Positions 59,825 to 64,000 of a stretch of 64,000 bases of DNA are shown here, piece by piece; positions within the stretch are counted from its first letter, which is position 1; every line of letters starts with the position of its first letter. Under the pieces are notes generated by a model. That model did not search any database and was not told where the DNA came from. It saw nothing but the letters and a program-made list of their open reading frames with translations. Position numbers and translations under genes: made by a program. Source of the DNA: Oceanirhabdus seepicola (lineage in GTDB: Bacteria > Bacillota > Clostridia > Clostridiales > Clostridiaceae). The stretch spans positions 124,001 through 188,000 of the forward strand of contig NZ_JAGSOJ010000002.1 of the NCBI RefSeq assembly GCF_023684385.1, written 5' to 3'.

Positions 59825-60949
59825 ATGAAGAGTAAGGTTTATTTTGTAAATTTAAGGGCTAAAAATCCTGGGGAAAATAAAATTAATAAGCTTAAAATGC
59901 TTTTTGATAAAATGGATATTGCATCTAATATTGAAAAGGATGATTTGACTGCTATAAAACTTCATTTTGGTGAGAGTGGAGGAGATGGATTTATAAATCC
60001 AATATTTGTTAGACCAATAGTAGATAAAATAAAAGAGGCTGAGGGAAAACCTTTTTTAACAGATACCAATACTCTTTATTCAGGTAGTAGATTCAATGCA
60101 GTAGATCATATGAATACAGCTATTGAACATGGATTTGTTCCCTCTGTAGTAGGAGCACCAGTTATAATATCAGATGGATTGAAGAGTGAGTACATAAAAG
60201 AAGTTGAAATTAATAAAAAACATTTTGATAAAGCAAAAATTGCTGGAGATATAGTTGATGCAGATGCAATGATTGTTATGTCTCACTTTAAGGGACATGA
60301 AATGGCTGGGTTCGGTGGAGCAATAAAGAATTTAGCTATGGGGTGTGCACCAGCTGCTGGTAAACAAGAACAACACGCTTTAAGACCATTGGTTGTTGAA
60401 AAAAAATGTGTAGGTTGTGGCAAGTGTATAGAAGTATGTCCACAAGAAGCTATAAAGATGAAGAATCATGTCTCTTGTATTAATAAGGGGAAATGTGTTG
60501 GATGTGGAGAATGTATGACAGTATGTGCACCAAAGGCAATTAAATTTGATTGGTCTACAGATTTATTGGAGTTCTGTGAAAAGATGGCTGAATATGCATA
60601 TGCTTCAGTAAAAAATAAAGAGAAAAAAGTAGCGTATATTAACTTTCTTATGAATATAACTCCACACTGTGATTGCGTGCCTTGGAGCGATGCGCCTATA
60701 GTTCCTGATATAGGAATATTGGCTTCTGTTGATCCTGTTGCAATTGATAAGGCCAGTCTAGATTTAGTTAATAAACAAATTGCTTTAAGCAACACTCTTT
60801 TAGAAGAGAACGCTAATAAAAATGAAAAATGTAATTGTGGAAAAGGTCATTTTAATGAATTATGGGAAAATACTCATGGAGAAATTCAGATTTCCTACGG
60901 AGAAGAAATAGGAATGGGAAGTAGTGAATACGAGCTAATAGAGATATAA
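59825..60949 (+). CDS. DUF362-family 4Fe-4S protein
   Basis: The 374-aa protein has a DUF362 domain (TAIKLHFGESGGDGFINP, VMSHFKGHEMAGFGGAIKNLAMGC) with two ferredoxin clusters inserted at about 197-240 (CVGCGKCIEVCP and CVGCGECMTVCAP). The family is common in anaerobes; the reaction is unknown. It lies 17 bp before the IPP isomerase gene and is probably co-transcribed with it. The ribosome binding site is AAAGGGAGG. Confidence 0.9.
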   Translation: MKSKVYFVNLRAKNPGENKINKLKMLFDKMDIASNIEKDDLTAIKLHFGESGGDGFINPIFVRPIVDKIKEAEGKPFLTDTNTLYSGSRFNAVDHMNTAIEHGFVPSVVGAPVIISDGLKSEYIKEVEINKKHFDKAKIAGDIVDADAMIVMSHFKGHEMAGFGGAIKNLAMGCAPAAGKQEQHALRPLVVEKKCVGCGKCIEVCPQEAIKMKNHVSCINKGKCVGCGECMTVCAPKAIKFDWSTDLLEFCEKMAEYAYASVKNKEKKVAYINFLMNITPHCDCVPWSDAPIVPDIGILASVDPVAIDKASLDLVNKQIALSNTLLEENANKNEKCNCGKGHFNELWENTHGEIQISYGEEIGMGSSEYELIEI

Positions 60950-60966
60950 TAAAGGATTGAATAATA

Positions 60967-62025
60967 ATGATAGATGATAAAATTAGAATCAGAAAAAAAG
61001 AACATATAAGTGGATTTCTAAAGGGAGTAGGGGAAAGTGACAATGGATTTGGAGATGTAGTTCTTTTTAATAACTCTTTTCCTGAGTTAAACTTCCAAGA
61101 GATTTCTTTAGAAACAACTTTTTTGAATAAAAGTATAAGTGCTCCTTTAATGATAAATGCTATTACAGGTGGAACCAAGGAAGCGGAAGAGATAAATAGA
61201 GATCTAGCATATATAGCAAAGGAATTAAATATTCCTATGGCGGTGGGGTCTCAATCAATTGCTTTGAAGTATAGTGATGCTGTAAAGACGTTCATGTGTG
61301 TTAGAGAAATTATGGGTAAAGAGGGCGTAGTTATAGCAAATCTAAGTGCCAACAAGAGTGTAGAAGATGTTAAAAAAGCATTAGAAATGATTGAGGCAGA
61401 TGGAATACAACTTCATTTAAATGTACCTCAAGAGATGTGTATGGCAGAGGGAGATAGAAATTTTAAAGGAATCATTAAAAATATAAATCATATAAAGGAT
61501 AGCATTGGAAAGCCAATAATAATAAAAGAAGTTGGTTTTGGAATATCATATGAGACCGCAATAAAGCTGAGAGAAATTGGGATTGAATATATAGATGTAG
61601 GTGGAAAAGGTGGTACTAACTTTATAGAGATAGAAGATTTGAGATATGAATCATCTAAGTACAATGAATTTTATTCATGGGGTATACCTACAGCTCATAG
61701 TTTATTAATGACATCGACGGCCTACAGAGAATGCAATGTAATTTGTAGCGGTGGAATTAATAAAAGTGAAGATGTGATAAAATCATTAATCTTAGGAGCA
61801 GATATTGTTGGTGTTAGTGGGGTAGTATTAAGAACTCTTTTAGAAAATGGTAGAGATTCAGCACTAGAAGTATTGAGAGAGCTTATAAATAATATTAAAA
61901 TATATATGATGTTATTAGGTAAAGGATCTGTTTGTGAATTAAAAGATAATTCTTATATGTTAAAAGGTGAGCTTAAAGAAATAGAAGAATATATTAAGAA
62001 ATATTATGAGAATAATGGAGAGTAA
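60967..62025 (+). CDS. fni: Isopentenyl-diphosphate delta-isomerase, type 2
   Basis: The 352-aa FMN enzyme has the type 2 signature RIRKKEHI near the N-terminus, MINAITGGT (about 59-67), AVGSQS, HLNVPQE and the FMN/phosphate segments DVGGKGGTNF and CSGGINKSEDVIKSLILGADIVG. It interconverts IPP and DMAPP for isoprenoid synthesis in the cytoplasm. The DUF362 ferredoxin gene directly upstream may supply or consume electrons in the same context, although the isomerase only needs reduced FMN. A hairpin follows. Confidence 0.94.
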   Translation: MIDDKIRIRKKEHISGFLKGVGESDNGFGDVVLFNNSFPELNFQEISLETTFLNKSISAPLMINAITGGTKEAEEINRDLAYIAKELNIPMAVGSQSIALKYSDAVKTFMCVREIMGKEGVVIANLSANKSVEDVKKALEMIEADGIQLHLNVPQEMCMAEGDRNFKGIIKNINHIKDSIGKPIIIKEVGFGISYETAIKLREIGIEYIDVGGKGGTNFIEIEDLRYESSKYNEFYSWGIPTAHSLLMTSTAYRECNVICSGGINKSEDVIKSLILGADIVGVSGVVLRTLLENGRDSALEVLRELINNIKIYMMLLGKGSVCELKDNSYMLKGELKEIEEYIKKYYENNGE

Positions 62026-62030
62026 AGCGC

Positions 62031-62076
62031 ATAGTACAAGGCACCAGGTATAGAAATGGTGAGCTTGTACTATTTG
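62031..62076 (+). terminator. Hairpin after fni
   Basis: Perfect 10-bp arms atagtacaag / cttgtactat, extended by caccaggta inside. It is followed by TTGCAT rather than a T-run, so it is a moderate terminator. Confidence 0.6.
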
Positions 62077-62096
62077 CATATATATAAATATTATAA

Positions 62097-62996
62097 TTAT
62101 TTTACTTTTAAGAAGTGAGGCTTGTACGCATCTTCTGTAAGGGGATCAAATATAAAGTCTTGTGAAATAAGACCTTCAATTACTTCAGGAAGTGCTTCAA
62201 CCGTTGTTGTTTTTGGTCCTAAGTCATGCATTAATACATTAGCTTTCTGAACATATTTAGCACCATTCAAAACAGATTTAACAATAACATCTTTTTTCTG
62301 TCTGTAGGCATTTGCATCTTTTGAATCAACATTCCAGTCAAAATAATTGTATCCTTCGTTAGTCATATCCTTAACTAACTCATTCATGAACCCTTTTCCA
62401 GAATATGACCAGCTTACTTGATTGTTTGACCCACCTGGAAATCTTAAGAGTTTTGCAGGTGCAGTTCCAGTAGTAGACTCAATGAAATCATTTAATTTAT
62501 TCACATCTTCTTTGAAATTTTCAACAGAACTATATACATATGAATAGTCATGACTAAATGTATGATTTGCAATTACATGACCTCTATTAACTATTTCTTT
62601 ATATAAATGTTCTAAACCTTCATGTCCATTAACAAAAAAAGTAGCTTTAATATTATATTTATCTAAAATATCTAATATTGCAAGTGTATTGCTAGATGGA
62701 CCATCATCGAATGTTAAATAAGCTATTTTAGCTTTTGATAGCATTATTTCATATTCATTATTTTTTTCATTAACAGTATCTTCTAGGTTTTTAATATTGT
62801 TTGTAATTTCAATATTATCTTTTTCAGCATCATTTATTTTATCCACTAAAAGGTTGTATTCTTTTTTTGCTTTGGAAACTGTTGTTTGAGCATAAACAAC
62901 ATACCCTATTGATCCTGTAATAAGAAATAAAAATATGAAAAGTGATAAAAAACTTGCTCTGCGTTTTTTTCGATGATTATAATAACTTTTTCTCAT
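62097..62996 (-). CDS. Membrane-anchored polysaccharide deacetylase
   Basis: The 299-aa protein has a basic N-terminus, one membrane helix (about 15-36), a coiled-coil linker (about 40-85) and a NodB-type deacetylase domain (about 90-295) with TFDDGPS, HTFSHDY, RFPGG and a late MHD motif. It should remove acetyl groups from peptidoglycan or another wall polymer outside the cell. A short anchored coiled-coil gene lies 34 bp upstream on the same strand and may be its partner. The start follows AGGAGG. Confidence 0.92.
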   Translation of the reverse strand: MRKSYYNHRKKRRASFLSLFIFLFLITGSIGYVVYAQTTVSKAKKEYNLLVDKINDAEKDNIEITNNIKNLEDTVNEKNNEYEIMLSKAKIAYLTFDDGPSSNTLAILDILDKYNIKATFFVNGHEGLEHLYKEIVNRGHVIANHTFSHDYSYVYSSVENFKEDVNKLNDFIESTTGTAPAKLLRFPGGSNNQVSWSYSGKGFMNELVKDMTNEGYNYFDWNVDSKDANAYRQKKDVIVKSVLNGAKYVQKANVLMHDLGPKTTTVEALPEVIEGLISQDFIFDPLTEDAYKPHFLKVK

Positions 62997-63030
62997 TGAA
63001 AGCCTCCTGTAAATATCTTTTTATTCTGTA

Positions 63031-63270
63031 CTAGTGATTAATCTTTGTATTTAATTCATCAATTTTTCCTTCAATCTCATCTAAACTATTTGTTATATCT
63101 GTTCTCTCTTTTTGAAGAGTATTTTTTTCGTTCTTAAGTGTATCGTATTTTTGTGTTAGAATTTTTGTTTCATCAATTATAGTATCCTTCTTTTTCAACA
63201 TCATATATGAAAATGATACAGCACTTACAGTAATTAATAAAGTAATAATTCCTAATATTATTTTCTTCAA
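63031..63270 (-). CDS. Small anchored coiled-coil protein
   Basis: The preferred TTG start at 63270 with GGGAGG at 7-nt spacing gives a 79-aa product: one membrane helix (about 3-23) and a heptad-rich coiled coil to the end (LKNEKNTLQKERTDITNSLDE). It has the same layout as the N-terminal part of the deacetylase encoded 34 bp downstream, so the two may pair through their coiled coils. An upstream in-frame start at 63303 would put the ribosome binding site inside the gene. Confidence 0.7.
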   Translation of the reverse strand: MKKIILGIITLLITVSAVSFSYMMLKKKDTIIDETKILTQKYDTLKNEKNTLQKERTDITNSLDEIEGKIDELNTKINH

Positions 63271-63558
63271 TTTATATCCTCCCTTTATATTTATTTTCGA
63301 CATTATTATAATACTTAATTCGACTAAATTGGTTACAAAAAGGTTATAATTTTATATGTTTATAAGAATAATGAAATCACAAGAATGATTTCATAAAAAA
63401 GAATATAATTCTAACATTATATATTAACATTCAAAATACTTAAATTAATTTTGATTTAGCAAAAAAAAATTAAGTTGTAATTATTTCGTAATCTTTTAAA
63501 AACATTAAATTGATATAATTTAATTAAGATAATGAAATAGAAAATATGAGGTGAGATG

Positions 63559-64000
63559 ATGAACAAATTAGTAGCTTTAGCGGTAAGTACAAGTATTGTT
63601 ATGAGTATTGTTGGTGGCATTGGAATTAATCAGAAAGTTGATTTAAATAAGAATGAAGTTACTAAAAAAATCATTTCAATTAATGACATAGAAAGTAAGG
63701 TCGTTAAATTAAATTATAATAAAATTAATGAAGATAATGATTATATAGAATATATGAGAACAAGCCTTCTTGATGAAATTGATATTGTAGATAGAGACAA
63801 AGCAATTAAGATAGTAGCAGATGAGTATGATTATGATGAAGCACAGATGACTGTTGGCAAAATGAATAATAACGTATATTTGGTGAATTTCTTTGATGAT
63901 ACAGAAAGTATTAATATTGTGAATTTATTCTTGATAGTTAACGGAAAGGTAATAGATAAAAAGTATAACGAAGATAATACATTATCCGTAAGCTTTGTTG
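63559..64000 (+). CDS. Secreted protein, cut by the window end
   Basis: A GAGGTGAG site precedes ATG ATG at 63556/63559; the frame stays open to the last base (147 codons). The product starts with a signal-peptide-like segment (MNKLVALAVSTSIVMSIVGG) and is then hydrophilic and acidic with a repeated-looking NDIESKVVKLNYNKINE region and a strand-rich end (VYLVNFFDD, IVNLFLIVNGKVID), somewhat like PepSY-type domains. The family is not recognised. The C-terminus is outside the window. Confidence 0.75.
   Translation, partial: MNKLVALAVSTSIVMSIVGGIGINQKVDLNKNEVTKKIISINDIESKVVKLNYNKINEDNDYIEYMRTSLLDEIDIVDRDKAIKIVADEYDYDEAQMTVGKMNNNVYLVNFFDDTESINIVNLFLIVNGKVIDKKYNEDNTLSVSFV

Overview
The window is AT-rich DNA from a low-GC, spore-forming Firmicute, most likely a Clostridium sensu lato chromosome. 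Supporting signs are strong GGAGG-type ribosome binding sites with ATG, GTG and TTG starts, a glmS ribozyme, a cysteine T-box, many hairpin-plus-T-run terminators, PadR, MerR and ArsR regulators, and clostridial families such as DUF975, membrane-anchored MutS-like proteins and CD1871A-type CXXC peptides. I cannot name the species. No rRNA, tRNA, CRISPR array, transposase, integrase or prophage genes were seen. The region reads as core chromosome with small accessory cassettes.

Layout. 1-3.3 kb: end of glmM, a zinc-ribbon/S4 protein on the minus strand, then a consensus promoter, the glmS ribozyme and glmS. 3.3-9.4 kb: a PHP phosphoesterase, an uncharacterised Cys-rich protein, a GNAT acetyltransferase, a Tyr-rich 46-aa protein missed by length cut-offs, and a 514-aa membrane protein next to an orphan OppC-type permease. 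9.4-15.2 kb: a triple-rhodanese lipoprotein and a two-component system followed by a secreted protein made of three 64-aa repeats. 15.2-17.4 kb: a second PHP phosphoesterase and a HExxH lipoprotein. 17.5-20.5 kb: a five-gene operon arsR - anchored thioredoxin - ccdA - ArsP-type permease - mini-thioredoxin. A reduced arsR - mini-thioredoxin version lies at 23.9-24.6 kb. Between them are a Nudix gene with a LexA-type box, a rhomboid protease, a MerR regulator and a DUF975 protein.

24.7-37 kb: M42 aminopeptidase, an HTH protein with a helical-repeat tail, a PadR-FetA-FetB iron-export-type operon, two small hydrophilic proteins with similar leaders, an alpha/beta hydrolase with a Cys nucleophile, a leucine-rich-repeat protein with recent 66-bp expansion, an AlaX-type editing protein and an AGCS symporter. 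37-45 kb: sbcD-sbcC plus a membrane protein, a WYL regulator, a candidate free-standing RNA and an orphan histidine kinase. 45-50.4 kb: FxsA, YaaA, a small siroheme reductase with an unknown partner, speD with a 27-bp palindrome at its promoter, and a T-box-controlled cysK-cysE operon. 50.4-56.2 kb: a MITE-like repeat, a PadR-controlled operon encoding a membrane-anchored MutS-like ATPase, a TlpA / CXXC peptide / polyferredoxin redox operon and an SDR. 56.5-64 kb: a diguanylate cyclase, a zinc-ribbon protein, an EAL-HDOD protein, a DUF362 ferredoxin, type 2 IPP isomerase, a polysaccharide deacetylase with a coiled-coil partner, and a secreted protein cut by the window end.

Two themes recur. 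One is thiol-redox and metal(loid) handling: two ArsR/thioredoxin loci, CcdA, TlpA, rhodanese and siroheme protein. The other is auto-regulated cassettes with visible operators (ArsR, PadR, MerR, LexA-type). The best candidates for little-described biology are the ArsR-Trx-CcdA-ArsP-Trx operon, the PadR-membrane MutS operon, the two-component system with a triplicated secreted protein, and the candidate RNA near 43.2 kb.
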